Positions 34,202 through 47,960 of a stretch of DNA of 64,000 nucleotides are shown one piece after another (positions within the stretch are counted from its first letter, which is position 1; every line of letters begins with the position of its first letter). The translations under genes were made by a program, and so were the position numbers. The stretch is from Neckera pumila (Eukaryota; Streptophyta; Bryopsida; Hypnales; Neckeraceae). A model generated the notes under the pieces. That model had not been told where the DNA came from. It did no database searches and worked only from the letters and a program-made list of their open reading frames with translations. The stretch is from positions 6,448,001-6,512,000 of the forward strand of contig OZ018415.1 of assembly GCA_963969595.1 (NCBI GenBank), given 5' to 3'.

Positions 34202-37164
34202 AGTGAAAAAGGAATTATTTTTTTCTTAGCACCTTGTTACACAAGATTATAAGACTATACATTTTTAAATTAAAAAATTTACAATTATAAATTTTGAATT
34301 GAAGTTTGTGAAAATTGAGTTCAAAAACAAATCGTACAAGTTAAATTTTTATGAAGAAGCTTCAATTGCTCCAAAAGAAAATATTCAATTACTTTCACAA
34401 ACTTTCATTGACATAACTTCCAACAGTATAACTTTTACTCCCAAACACCTCTTCATTGAAACAAAGATAAAATTCCATAATAGCTAATTTGTTCTCTTAC
34501 CTTAAATAAAGCTTCAAAAATCATGCCAAAAATTGAGATCATGGGAACAACCCAAACTTGCATTGGCCCCCAATGGGACAATGGTTTGTCTATTACAAGG
34601 TTAATTCAAATAGCAAAGACCGTTCTACTTTAGACTGCAAATGAATGGGTTGCTCTACCTTAGAGTACACTAATTAGATCAACAAATTTATACAAATTTT
34701 GTTGGTTTTGGGGTAGTCTAGCTTTTAGGCCATGATAGGCTACACACTTCAAAAATTCATAAATCAAACATTGTTGAAAAAATATAATTTCAGCTGCTCT
34801 CACTGTTTTTCACACTTGTCTTTACGTGGTAGAAAAATTAAAAAATTTCAGCAATGGCATGAGGACAAACTCCTAATTCTGACTGCAATGGCGCTGTTTT
34901 ACCTTGTTTAGTGTTAACGTTTGGAACAAAATTCAATGAAAGCTATTATTACTGCGTGGTGCACTACTTGAATTAACTTTATCCGAAAAACTCTGTGTTT
35001 CTGAAGCCCGACGGAATGAGCCTGGAGGGTCTGAACTCGTGAGCGGTAGGAGTTCATCTCAATTGCGAGATAAGCTTAACAGCAAGCAGGCAGACAGACT
35101 TCGCAAAGCCTCTGAAAATGCTCCTTCTGTGCCAGAAAGAAACGAAGAGCCCGACTTTTCAAAAGCTCCGTGTTCCACACAATATTGAACTCTAGTCATA
35201 TCCACAAGTCTAAAAACGTCAAGAAATTGATGAATCTTCGACTCATGCATTGAGAAGGAAAAGGTCGGGTTTGTTTCGGATACACTCAATAATTCAAGGA
35301 TTTGGAACTCCATCTGACATAGCTACTGAATATGTAGCTAGCCATTCCAAATGCCTTGCCATGGTTGGCACATCTCTTTGGTGGTCCAGTATAAATTTCT
35401 GCAGTGCCCCTTCGAAGCTCGAAAGGTCACCCCAGGTTTGACACATTGAAGGGAGGTTCTTGGTACGTAAATTGGACACAATTAATGGCCACGTATGGCA
35501 GCAAGGCTGCTGTTGTGGATCCGACGTCGGTGCCGCAAGGCTGTAATCTGGGCTTAACTGTAACTGTAACACCAGCCTTTCATGATCGATGGTCCCTGCA
35601 AGATGAGGTCCGAATTTTTATGAATCACATTACGATACTGCAGTCACCTACTCTTGCTGAATGAGCGTTCTCTGATTAGCAGAAAGTCTACATGCAATTC
35701 ACGATATCCTATTTCTGATTTAGTGGCTTTGTCCTGAACTGAAAGAAGAAAAGTGCATGGAGGCGACAGTCTTGTAAATTTGGGGTGAAAGGACCGAATC
35801 ATATGGAGGCGAGAGTCAATAGGAATGTAATAACTCACAATTCGTAGTACTCTTCAATCTGTCCGTTTGTCACCAAATTGGGCACAATACGATTCCTCTT
35901 TCCTCATAGAACTAACTTCCTTGTGGGACACGATTCAGAAATCGCCCTGGCCTGCAGGTCAACACTCACTCCTCGTGATTTATAATTATATGCTTGAAAT
36001 ATAATACGGAGTATGTAGTTTGAATACTAAGTGCCAGCAAACACTTCCAAGGGTTTACAGTATTAAGAGACTTCAAACCTACGGGATACAAAGCGTAAAC
36101 ATTGAACAATCCAGTACCAGTATTGTGGACGAGTAAGAACGCAGTAAATCGTCGCCCCTCTGAAGTTCAAGTCAAATATGGAATGTCCACGACCCGCCCT
36201 GCGTGAAGCAACGGTTGCACCAATAACTTTCAACGCCAATGTCCTCGATAGCAATGGTACTTAAACTGGTCAAAATGAACCATGCCAAACAAGTTGGGAT
36301 CTAGAGTGTGCCCATTCTGTTCATACTGAACAAAAGAAGTGAATTGTAGACCAATACTTTAGTCTATCAATCCTTCAGGTCAAAGTTCACTGGCTACACA
36401 AGAATTTACTGTCCCAAACATCGTCATTTGACACAATATTTTGTAATAATGAAGCAAATGAAGTTTGCACCTTTCATGCAAATTCAATGACGCCTTCCTT
36501 CTCCAAAAACATAAACGAACAGTCAGAAAGCATATCAAATTCGGCATTGTAACCGAATTCAGTAGTACAAACTCGACTCCATCCCGTGTCCTACGTGCCA
36601 TTTGGCAAATCGATGGTTGGAGTCGTAACACGCATACAATACGACACAAGACTTCTTACAGGATTGATTGGAGCATCTCTCTACACTTTTGATCGTGACT
36701 GAGATTTCGCACACTCTCAAGGAACATTATGAACCATTAGCAGTCAAGCGTGGACTCCATCACGCGGCCATATTTCTTCTAATTGTCGATGAGCGCGCTC
36801 ACAACCCTAATAGGTCACCCCCACTCCCCACCCCGTCCCCATCGACACCACATTCCTTCCCAAAAGATTCAAAGACATACATAATAAACCAACTGCACCA
36901 TTCAAGAACTCATGTAAGATATATTACAATACGCTCTTTAAAGAAAGTGGTTGTACTCTTCAAGAATTGCAATTCCACCAAAACAGAAGGCTCCCGCAAA
37001 AAATGTCAATGCTTCTACTCAAGCGCTCAATGCTAAGCAAAGCAAATTTGACCAACCTTACTTTGAATCGGTCTGCTCACTTCAATATACTACACTGCTA
37101 CTCTGCAACTCCAATTGCAGCAAAGGAGCTGCCAAAAGAAGAGGAATGCCATCTTCAACACACA
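34202..37164. other. Intergenic; short unassigned ORFs at 35059-35572
   Basis: Minus-strand frames at 35572-35294 and 35313-35059 include a plausible helical stretch (QKFILDHQRDVP), but I recognise no family, see no supporting splice structure and do not call a gene. The rest is AT-rich. Confidence 0.35.
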
Positions 37165-37521
37165 TCACGTTTTTAAAGGATCTCGTTTCTTTGTGGAATC
37201 GGCAAGAACAGCAGGCGATGATGCTTCAACGGCAGAAGGCTGCTTCTTTGAGGCAGCTGTTGCTTCTTCTTGTACGCGCTTCAAAAGCTCCCGTTGATAA
37301 TGCATGACTCGATTTTCAATCTTCCGAAGCTCCCGCCATCGCCAGGCACCGTAAATACCTAAACCTCCGAAGGTCACCACGTAAGAGGCCCAAACATAAG
37401 GATACGTCTTGGCGTGCTCCAACGTCCTCTGCCACTGCTGCTCGTAACGGGAAAGAAATCCTCCTGGCTGCGCATCACCTCCCACTTCCACATCCTCTTC
37501 ACTAGCCATTGCTAAAATCAA
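37165..37521 (-). CDS. Small single-span membrane protein, unknown function
   Basis: Single-exon frame of 118 codons. A second in-frame ATG at 37509 (GCAATGGCT) has the better start context and gives 114 aa. The layout is an acidic N-terminus (SEEDVEVGG), one hydrophobic segment at about 48-66 (YVWASYVVTFGGLGIYGAW), a charged helix likely to form a coiled coil (RWRELRKIENRVMHYQRELL), and a basic tail ending KKRDPLKT. The topology suits an organelle or ER tail-anchored-like subunit, but I do not recognise the family. Telo-box sequence lies 150-170 bp upstream, and the 39-bp promoter block is repeated inverted upstream of NOC2. Codon use and lack of breaks suggest a real gene. Confidence 0.7.
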   Translation of the reverse strand: MILAMASEEDVEVGGDAQPGGFLSRYEQQWQRTLEHAKTYPYVWASYVVTFGGLGIYGAWRWRELRKIENRVMHYQRELLKRVQEEATAASKKQPSAVEASSPAVLADSTKKRDPLKT

Positions 37522-37668
37522 TCATTTGCTACGAATTTCGAAGTCAGCTTGCGCGAACCCTAACGACGAGATTTTAGTGATCGAACGAAAACAGAACAAC
37601 TGCTTTGCAAGTTCCTCTGTTTCGGAGGAGGAGGTGAATTCCAACGCAGAACTGTCATCAGCACATAC

Positions 37669-37707
37669 CCTAAACCCTAGCCAGTCTCGCACTCGAATGC
37701 TTGAATG
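37669..37707 (-). promoter_or_regulatory. Telo-box promoter block, copy 1
   Basis: CCCTAAACCCTAG followed by CCAGTCTCGCACTCGAATGC. It matches the complement of 39913-39951 with one mismatch over 39 bp. Telo-boxes are typical of plant ribosome-biogenesis and translation gene promoters. Confidence 0.75.
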
Positions 37708-37712
37708 ACTCT

Positions 37713-39910
37713 CACTACAAGAAAAGGTGATATTAAGATCTTCTGATTTTTTTTTGCAAAGTTTGTCTCATATTGTAAACGGGAGACCGCCCAAATTAGT
37801 GTGAACAGTTGGATGAATTTTAGATAAATAGTAGATGTATGTTCATGAAATTTGTATTTGTATGAAAGTTGGACAATCACACTATTTGAGATAGTATCAA
37901 ACTAATGTAGATAATATTATATTATATGGATTTTATCAAGTAGTATGAGATAGGATTACTATTGTAGGACCTTGCACTAAGTAAATTGACTTGTGTAATA
38001 AGTTATTATGTTATACCAGAAAACTCTATTGCCTCATATTTCAAAATGCTCTAATGCATTGTTTGAATTGTAAAATAAGCCATTTTTGGAATGTATGTCA
38101 ATTTTTACAATCGTAAGTCTATTGATTTTTTGCATAGGAATTATAGAAATGCAAGGTGTGAACTTTCTTTAAACTCGCTGTGATTTTGGGTATCCTAGTT
38201 CTCAACTAGGGAACAAACATCACACTAAAAGCAACAACCGGTAAATTATAAAACATCTACTTTTCATTGAATTCTAAAGTCAATATATACAATTGTGGGG
38301 GGGGGGGGGGGGGGAGGTGTTGCTTGTTCAAGGCAACAAAATAAAAAAATAACAAACAGTGAATAACTTCATTGAAAACTTAGATCTTACAAATGGCAAA
38401 GAATTTTGATTTCAATTTTTTTCTATATATTCTATGGCAAATAACTTGCCCATCTAAAATCATAGTGGCAAATTCCTTAGGCTGTCCTTTAAGGAATGAA
38501 AATGTCATGCTTTATAGATTAAAGTAAACAAGACATTGCTTTTACCTTTGGTCGACATTTGAAAGTTTGTAACAAAAGACAATAGAATGAAAAAAACAAA
38601 TTCTAAAATTTTAATTAAAAAATGTTGTGAAAGTTGCTATATTTAATTGTTAATTTCTTGGGTGCAATTTTTATTTTAGATATAGAGAATGAAGAGCTAA
38701 AATTACAGAATAGCTCAACTTGCTCCTTTCACTACATTGGAGGATATTTTGATACAGATTTGTAGTGAGGTCATTTACATCATTGTTGAGGATATTTTTT
38801 GAGTTTTATCAACTATTTTTTTTCAATTCCTATATTGAATTGGTTTTCAAGTATTGAGTTCAATTCTTTTCTCTATTTTTCTATTCTAAATAGAAAGTTT
38901 ATGGTAGAGACTTTTCGATGGAATCCATAAGGTTCTCGGTTTAACTACTTGTGCTGACATTGCTTGCATGGGGGCTCTTTATGCTGGCACACAAGGAGGG
39001 TTTGTCCCTCCACTTGTTAATGACGGGGATATCCGAAGTCTGTAATTCTCAGGCTTTAACCCTTGAACGTCGAGGCGGACGTTTTGCGTCCGATGAATGA
39101 CAAGAGAATCTCCTGTGTAGGACAGAAATGCAACTATTCATCCTCCAAATTTTGTTGTGAAAAGGAAGGTCCTTTACAGTAGTTTGACTTCCAATGAATA
39201 CTTTTTCATTTTTTTAAGCCAATTGTTCCCACGGTTTTGCAAAAGGGTGATTTCCACGGCCACCAGCCCGGCGTTTAAGGGTTAATGCTAGGTCACCTTA
39301 GTCATGTCGTGTCAGTCCAGCTACGGCCCTTGAAGGCCATATGTTTCACAAAAAAAAATAGAAATATTATTGATTGCAATGTTTAATCAAATTGCCACGA
39401 TTTTTTTTCCAATTCTACCAGCTAACAATGACAATGAACTACCCCGGTGGTTCTTCCCACAACATTTTTTATTTTTATTTTTTCGCATTCCAAGAACAAT
39501 GTCGATTGGTCACAATGAAGAGTAGTCTGGTCTTATAATGATAGACCTGAAATGTGTCATTTCCTGAGTGGTGCCAAAGGAAGAGAGCTGCCTCACAGGG
39601 AAGATTTACAGACCACCTTTTACTTTCATTTAAAAAAGCTACAATAGGATTAAAGTAAAAGATCAAAGAGATCAACACGAATCACCGCCGGTGGAGACCC
39701 TCGGTCATAGGGACAACAGGTTCCAATTAGGGTTCCGCCTGCAAAGCCGTCTTTGCTCGATTTTTTCTCTTTGAATTGAGGTTTTTCCTAGTGCGTTGTG
39801 CAGGGAAGCTGCTCGGTCGCCCGCTTCATTTGCAACGCATTCTTGGTGGCGAGCCTTGTTTTGCAATTATGAATGCCAGTTGCAGTGGCTCTCGGTTTCA
39901 AAGTTTCATT
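37713..39910. other. Spacer between inverted promoter blocks: CACTA-like tip, G18 run, small TTAA MITE
   Basis: CACTACAAGAAAAGG at 37713 looks like a CACTA terminus, but I found no partner end with a matching 3-bp duplication. A run of 18 G lies at 38297-38314. The MITE at 39056-39285 is listed separately. No gene seen. Confidence 0.4.
39056..39285. mobile_element. Small TTAA-flanked MITE (about 222 bp between TTAA sites)
   Basis: TTAA on both sides. The inverted ends are CCCTTGAACGTCG and (complement) CCCTTAAACGCCG. Non-coding and shorter than the CCCCTAAA family, but with the same target and a similar tip. Confidence 0.6.
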
Positions 39911-39912
39911 AT

Positions 39913-39951
39913 TCAAGCATTCGAGTGCGAGACAGGCTAGGGTTTAGGGTT
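39913..39951 (+). promoter_or_regulatory. Telo-box promoter block, copy 2, upstream of NOC2
   Basis: Contains ATTCAAGCATTCGAGTGCG and the telo-box CTAGGGTTTAGGGT about 80 bp before the NOC2 ATG, on the strand opposite to copy 1. Confidence 0.75.
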
Positions 39952-40029
39952 TAAGGGAATTGGCTTCAGGGTTTAAGGAAACGAGTTAGAGCAATCTTTT
40001 CAGGGACTCGGGTACAAATTTGAGGCAAG

Positions 40030-43000
40030 ATGGGGAAGGCGGTGAAGAGCGTGAAGAAGTTCGCGCAGAAGCATTTAGGAGCCACGATAGCGCGGAGGCG
40101 GAAGCTGAAGCCCATGAACAATGCTCTTCGGAAGAAGAAAGCTGGACAGCTTATTGCTGATTACAAGGAGGATCAAGCTGTGGCTGAAAAGGGAAATTCG
40201 GTGAATGGAGGCGCTAGAAAGTTAAAGTACGTTGCTCATTGTTATTGATAATGCAGAATGGATACTGCTTCGTCTTCTTTGACTAGTTTTGAAGGAGCTT
40301 ATAATGGATGGCAGCTTACTCAACGCTGCTTGTAGTTGAGTTTATTGTTAGATGTTTTGTAGTCTCGTTCTGAGGTTTGACTTGGTGGTCACAGGAGAGT
40401 CCAGGATATGAGCGTTGATGAGTTGATGCAAGGAGATTTTCTTGAAGATTTGAGTGACAAGGATGAGAATGACGAAGATGAGGATGTTTCCGAAGATGAT
40501 GGACTTTCCGATGGGGTAATTATTTTCTCTTGGTGTTGATTGGGCATAAGGTTTTAGGCAAGTTATTGAGTTCCTATGAATGCTACTATTTTCATACCTA
40601 ATACACAATGGAGAGCCTTAGAATTTCCAGTACTTTTTGAGATACTGATTGTTGCGTACTGGATCTTCTCCAGGACGAGGAAGATGATGAAGATCTGAAC
40701 CAGGCAATTGCTGATCTTAAGGCTGAGATGGGTAAGACTTCTTCTTTCACTTCCAGAGTAGTCTTTTGTTGGATGGTTAACGTGCTGATGAGCGCCTCGG
40801 CTTACCTTTTACCGTATTGAAATGTATCCACCGTCTTGTAAATCTTACGGTGAAATGCTTATTATTTGTTGTTGGCTAAATTGATAGATGAGGATGATTA
40901 CGAGGATGACGACGGAGATGAAGATGGTGACGAAGGAGGCACAGGATTGGGTTCACAAAACAAAGTTCTGAAGTCTGAAGTTTCGAAGCACAAGCAACAA
41001 CTTGAACACCTGCAGCAAAAAGTTTGATTTCTTTCGCCTTAGTTTTTCTTCAGATCTGGCATATTATAACAGTCTTCACATTTTTCCAATCATTCCATTA
41101 GTTGCATATGAATTATAGAAGCTTTTAAAGATTCTTGATCTGAAATGTTGAGTTTGGGTGAAATTTGATTTCAGGATCCAGAATTTTATCAGTTCTTGAA
41201 AGAGCATGACAAGGAACTACTGGACTTTGATGATGAAGATGCGGAGGTATGCGTCTGTTTCTCGTTTGCTTTGCGTAACTTTCTGACTCGACAGGTTGAG
41301 TCGGCGTTTCGCTGTTCATGTTCATTCAGTATCAATTGTAGGGATGTGATCCTGGCTTCGGTGGTTTGACCTTCTTGATATTACTTTAACTGAAAAATTT
41401 GAGGAAGATGTTGTCTCATGGTAATTTTAACTGAACCAGATTGATTCCAAATTTCTGTTGGCAAGAACAATTGGCAGTCGCTGTGGTCAGCAATTCAGTC
41501 AATGATTGTCATGCTTTATGTAGGAATCTGAAGAAGAGGATGGCGACGATAGAATGGACCAAGAATCTGGTGAAGAGGAGAAAACTATCGAGGATACATC
41601 TGTCAGTCTTACGACAGCTGTGGTGGAAACGTGGTGTGCTGCGGTCAAGGAAAAACAACATATTGGAGCTCTGAAAAACCTTCTGCGTGCTTTCCGAACA
41701 GCTTGTCATTATGGGGACGGAGAAATGGAGGACATGGGATCTAAATATAACATATCTAATAGTCATGTCTTCAACAAGATCATGCTTTATGTCCTTGTTG
41801 AAATAGATGGAGTTTTTAAGAAAATGCTTGGTCTGACGGATATGAGTGAGAAGAAAAGTGGTGCCGTGGAGGTTCAAAAATTATCCAAGTGGAAGAAGTT
41901 AGAGCCCTTTGTAAAAACATATTTAGGAAACGCCTTGCATATTCTAAATCAAATGACGGACAACCAGATGATTGCTTTTACTGTACGGCGATTGAAGGCT
42001 TCTGTTATTTTTTTGGCGGCATTTCCCATATTGGCGAGAAAGTACTTGAAGGTAATCCTTCTAATCATTCTTAAAGTGAAGGATATTGTAGGGTTTATTT
42101 TTTTGTAATGGAAGTGCAAAGTACTACATATTGTATAGTTTCTCGACCACTGATATGTTCTGGATCATATTCTGGAGCGGTCTAATCAAGCCAATGGTAT
42201 TCTAATGTTGACTTTCCTCTGCTTGTATGTACAGGTTTCATTGCACTTCTGGGGCAGTGGTGAAGGGGCCCTTCCATTATTGTCATTTATGTTCATTCGA
42301 GAGATGGCGTTGCGTTTAGGATCGGATTACTTGGAAGCCTGCCTTAAAGGGATGTACAAAGAGTATGTTGCAAATTCCAGATTTGTCAATCCAACCTCTC
42401 TTCCGAGAATACAGTTCATGGCAAGCTGTGTCGTAGAGCTTTATGGCATTGATTCAGCAGCAGCATATCAACATGCCTTCATCTTCATCCGGCAGTTAGC
42501 TATTGTCCTTCGCAATGCGCTTACTATGAAAACCAAGGTATGGTGCATATTTCTACATCTGTCCTTTCCTTTTTAACATGGTTATATATTTAGAACGGTG
42601 TTGATGACAGGCACAGAGCGACGGCCAAGCACATGACAGAATTTTGCTTAATAATGTACTTGTTTCCACATCATTGTTAGGTTGATTGGTTTATGATGAA
42701 TCGCCAAATATCTTTAAACTGGATTCTATTTTATATCAGATTGATGTACTCGTTTCTAGAGCGTGCTTACCATGTCTGAGATGGGTTGGTATTGAAGACG
42801 AACAGTGCTGTTGAATTCGTTTATGTTCTGATTTTGTGGTGACGACTGAATTGTGTTGAGAACCCTTGTTGCTGTGTGACAAATTCCTTGCTACTTTTGT
42901 GTTGCTATGGTTTTGAATGTCACTGCTGTTTCTGAAAAATGGGCTTTGGAGAGATTATGCAGGAAGCATTCAAGCAGGTGTATAGATGGCAATACATTAA

Positions 43001-45668
43001 TTCCTTGAATGTATGGGTGCGGGTGCTTTCGACCTATAAGGATCAGCTACGTCCACTAGTGTATCCGTTATCGCAGATCATTGATGGAGCAGCGCGATTG
43101 GTACCTACAGCCCGTTATTTTCCACTCCGTTTGCAGTGTGTTCGTATGCTCAACAGACTTTCAGTTGCCACCGATACATTTGTTCCAGTTGCATCTCTTC
43201 TGTTGGATATGCTACAATTTAAAGACTTGCACATGAGTCCTACTGGCGGGGTTGGAAATGGCCTTGATTTTTCAACCATGATAAAGGTACTAAATTCTTA
43301 GACTGCCATTTTCTGTGATTTCTTAATTCAATGAATCCCCATTTGTCTTTGTTTTGTAGTTTAACCTAATTTAGGCTAGTCTGATTGAAGGTACTTTTTT
43401 GGAATAATTTGGTAGGGCAGTGATGTGGGCGTTTTGAATTTGTTATGCACTCTCATTGCTGGAAGTGTCTCTTAACGGCGAAGTAGTATTTGAGAGTCAT
43501 ATGATGCAAAGTTTATTATACTTAAAATAATGATGCCATCTTTAATCGTCCGCAGTAAGATTTCAGCTGACTGTTAGTTTATTTCTGTGCTTTTGCAGGT
43601 ACCTAAGCAAGCTGTGAAGACACGTGCTTTTCAGGACGACTGTGTCACAGGAGTGATTCAACAGCTGACTGAGCATCTGGCTCAGAACAGTTACTCTGTA
43701 GCGTTTCCTGAGTTGTCTGTGGTTCCGCTAGTGCAGCTTCGGCGAATGTTGAAGGAGGTTAAAGTGGATAGGTTTCGCAAGCTCATGAAGCAGTTGGTGG
43801 ATCAGGTCAGTTCTGGAGCAAGGGCAGAATTTTAGGCATTGAAAAGCTTTGTGCACCGGACGTCTGGATGACCACAGCATACATGCTCTTTCACTTTACA
43901 GTATTAAGGATCAGGGCTTGTGAGTTTTTATGCTGTTGTTGTTACAAAGGAGCCTGTCAGAAGAGTGAATAAAATTATTTAGGGTCGAACTCTACTGTGG
44001 TCAATTGAATTGTGGTAATTTTTTCAGATTGAACGTAACGTTGAGTATGTGGGGAAGAAACGGGACGGTGTTTCGTTCTCTCCAAAGGACATTACGGCTG
44101 TGGCGTCGTTCCTAGAGGTCTGATACCGTCTACTTTGAGTGTTTATTATCGTATACATATCGGCACTTGAGGTATATGCATGACGTACATTATTCAATTC
44201 GTATTCCTTTTTCAATTTTGTTTATAATCGATATTGTCATCACTCACAAGAGTATGCTTGTTTTGTTCCAGGAGGAAAAGAAGGCAGGCGCAAGTCCATT
44301 GTCTAAGTTTGCAGTTTCTTTGCAGCAACGGGCTGCTCAGCGGCAGGCTGCCCTTCATACATCTAGGTCCGTTCTTTGAAGTCATGAATATTAATGGGCC
44401 GGCAAAAAATCTTGCACATTGCTTGGGTCCTTGTTATCTGCCGATTAATGATTTGCTGAGTCTGTTGGGGACTAAAGTGCCTATTTTTTCTTGTGTTTGC
44501 AGTGTGGTTGTTGAAGGAGATAATGAGCGGGTTGCAGATAGCGATGATGAAGAGGGTGACGAGATGGCAATCGAGGAGGGTGCCAAGGCATTCAGTAACG
44601 ACTGGTTACCTCCCAAGCAACCTCCTAAGCTAACCTCAGGGTGCGTCTCTAGTCTGCGGCCTCTTTGTGCATGAGTAACAGCTCTCGGAGTCTGAAGTTC
44701 TTTGAATCAAGGGATTGTTTATGCTTTTGTGTTAACTTGCCTACAAGAGATATATAACAGGCTTTATTATTAGGTCACGCTACTGCACACATGTATTTAA
44801 CCCAAAAGCGGTCGTTTCCATATCAGTAGGAGTTGAATTTAATCATTTAGCAAGCTTCAAAGTAGGTAACAAAATGTACAAGTAGAAAGAAGGAAGGACA
44901 GCCTACATTTTTGAACTGTTGAAGTATGTTTGAGACGTACTATAATTGACTATTAGCTTCCACAGTGGACTCTCTATTTTGAGTTTCGGCACTTAGGGGG
45001 CCAGTTAATCACTGAACCTCACATGCACCGTATCGGAATACTAATTTTTCGCCTTCTATTCCTTGTGCAGGGATCAACCTGATAAGAAAGCGATCAAGAA
45101 GGTCCAGGCGGTTACTCCAGTTGCAGGTGGTGATGACGATGAAGATGTTGTGGAAGATCTGATGCTCTCCTCATCAGATGACGAAGAGGACGAAATGGAC
45201 GAGGATGATGATGATGCTAAGTCAGTAGGGAGTGGCTCAGATATGGATTCTGACGCTAAAGAGCAGGAACCATCCGTGGCAAAGAAAGAGACCAAGTTCA
45301 GTGGACGTAAGGACTCCAAAGCGGTGGACTATGGAGGCGGGAGCACCAGGGGTGGAAGGGGCGATTCTTTGAGAGGTAATAGAGGAGGGTTTAAGAGTAG
45401 GGGTGGCCCAGCAGGGGGCAGTAGAGGAGGTTTTGGTGGTGGAAGAGGAGGTAATAGAGGAGGCAGAGGTGGATCCCCAGGTGGAAACAGAGGGAGAGGA
45501 GCTTCCCCAGGAGGTAACAGGGGAGGAGGGTTTATGAGCAGAGGTGGATCGCCAGGTGGATTCAGGGGAGGGAGAGGAGCTTCCCCAGGGGGAAACCGAG
45601 GAGGGTTTAAGAGCAGAGGCGGGTCAGCAGGGCGGAGTAGAGGAGGAAGTAGGGCTTGGCGAGAGTAG
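40030..45668 (+). CDS. NOC2: Nucleolar complex protein 2 (13 exons, 954 aa) with C-terminal RGG domain
   Basis: Noc2 partners Noc1 and Noc3 in 60S pre-ribosome maturation and export, in nucleolus and nucleoplasm. Exons: 40030-40226, 40395-40515, 40674-40731, 40888-41021, 41175-41246, 41524-42051, 42235-42537, 42963-43286, 43599-43805, 44028-44117, 44272-44366, 44503-44640, 45071-45668; 2865 nt, phases exact. It has a basic N-terminus (nucleolar signal), acidic stretches over exons 2-6, and the Noc2 HEAT-like core from about 195 to 700 (DPEFYQFLKEHD, LHFWGSGEGALPLLSFMF, QVYRWQYINSLNVWV). From about residue 842 the tail is RGG/GNRGG repeats, which I do not know from yeast or Arabidopsis Noc2 (about 710-764 aa). 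The ATG sits just after a telo-box promoter. It looks functional. Confidence 0.95.
45330..45665 (+). repeat. RGG-encoding minisatellite in NOC2 exon 13
   Basis: G/A-rich imperfect repeats encode about 112 residues dominated by RGG, GNRGG and SRGGS(P)GG. The complementary strand is open as a proline/leucine-rich frame, an artefact of composition. Confidence 0.9.
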
Positions 45669-46681
45669 AGGTTGTGATACCAGTATTCAACAAAATGATA
45701 TGAAAGAGGTCTCACTGTCTTGATAATGTCATTTCTATGGTGTATGTAACGCATTTAGTGGAGTGGCGCATTCAAGGAGGTGATATTAAAGAGGTCTTAA
45801 GTGTATTGATAGTGTCATATCCTATGAACAAATGAAATGAATATAGTGGAGTGGCAGCAGTCACCTAAATTTGAAGTATCTATATACTGTACTGCACTAA
45901 AACAAAGGTTATCCACTATGTTGTATTTTTTGAGACTCACATACAGTAATATAGTTGAGAAAATTCGAAGCCACATTGGTATTGGTATACAGACAACAAA
46001 GCATATTGCTGTTGATTGCCACAAATGACTACCAAATGCAGCGGAGCATCATCAATGACAGAATTGGATTATTTGCCCAACAAGTTATGACTGGTACATA
46101 TCCTTCTTCAATCTCAAGCCTTACTTTTATCATATCATTTATGTACAATAAAATGAGTGACAACATAGTACATAGTACAAAGAGCCACAAGCAACTCATA
46201 CTTTTATACACCAAATGTACAAATTTTCTATTGTCAACATACTTATTTACAGCAACAAACCACAATTTATTAAAGTGAACATTTACAAAGTTATTGATAT
46301 AACCAATATAGCAAGTAAAGACTACTCCCTTCTTTGTTGCTATAAAGGATATTATTCCCTTCACTCTAGCTATCAAGCTTAATATAAATATTAAGCTAGT
46401 ACAAACAACATACACATAAGTTAGAAGGATATCATTCCTTCCTTCACTCTATCTATAAAGCTCAACATATAAAAGCTAGAAATGATACTATTCCCTTTAT
46501 TTTGGCTATAAAGCCCAATACACATAAAGTATATTGTATAGCAAATGCCAAGAATTAGTGATGATGGATCATAAGCTAAAGAAAGTACACACATGGTATC
46601 AAGACCACCAATGGCATGCAATGATGTGAAAACATTGTTTCTCATCAAGTTTGTCCTATGCAACTTTCCTCAAATGGAAGA
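45669..46681. other. Intergenic with three imperfect about 70-bp repeats
   Basis: At 46330-46530 the motif GCTATAAAG...ATTCCCTT...CACTCTA recurs three times. No coding signal. Confidence 0.4.

Positions 46682-47960
<1,279 letters not shown>

Noticed and set aside
35059..35664. Overlapping ORFs on both strands
   Set aside because: No recognisable motif, mutually overlapping, mostly non-ATG starts.
37713..38767. CACTA element between CACTACAAG (37713) and TTGTAGTG (about 38767)
   Set aside because: The 3-bp flanks differ (CTC and AGG) and the TIRs share little beyond CACTACAA.
45329..45754. Minus-strand proline-rich ORF opposite NOC2 exon 13
   Set aside because: Complement of the RGG-coding repeat; no independent support.
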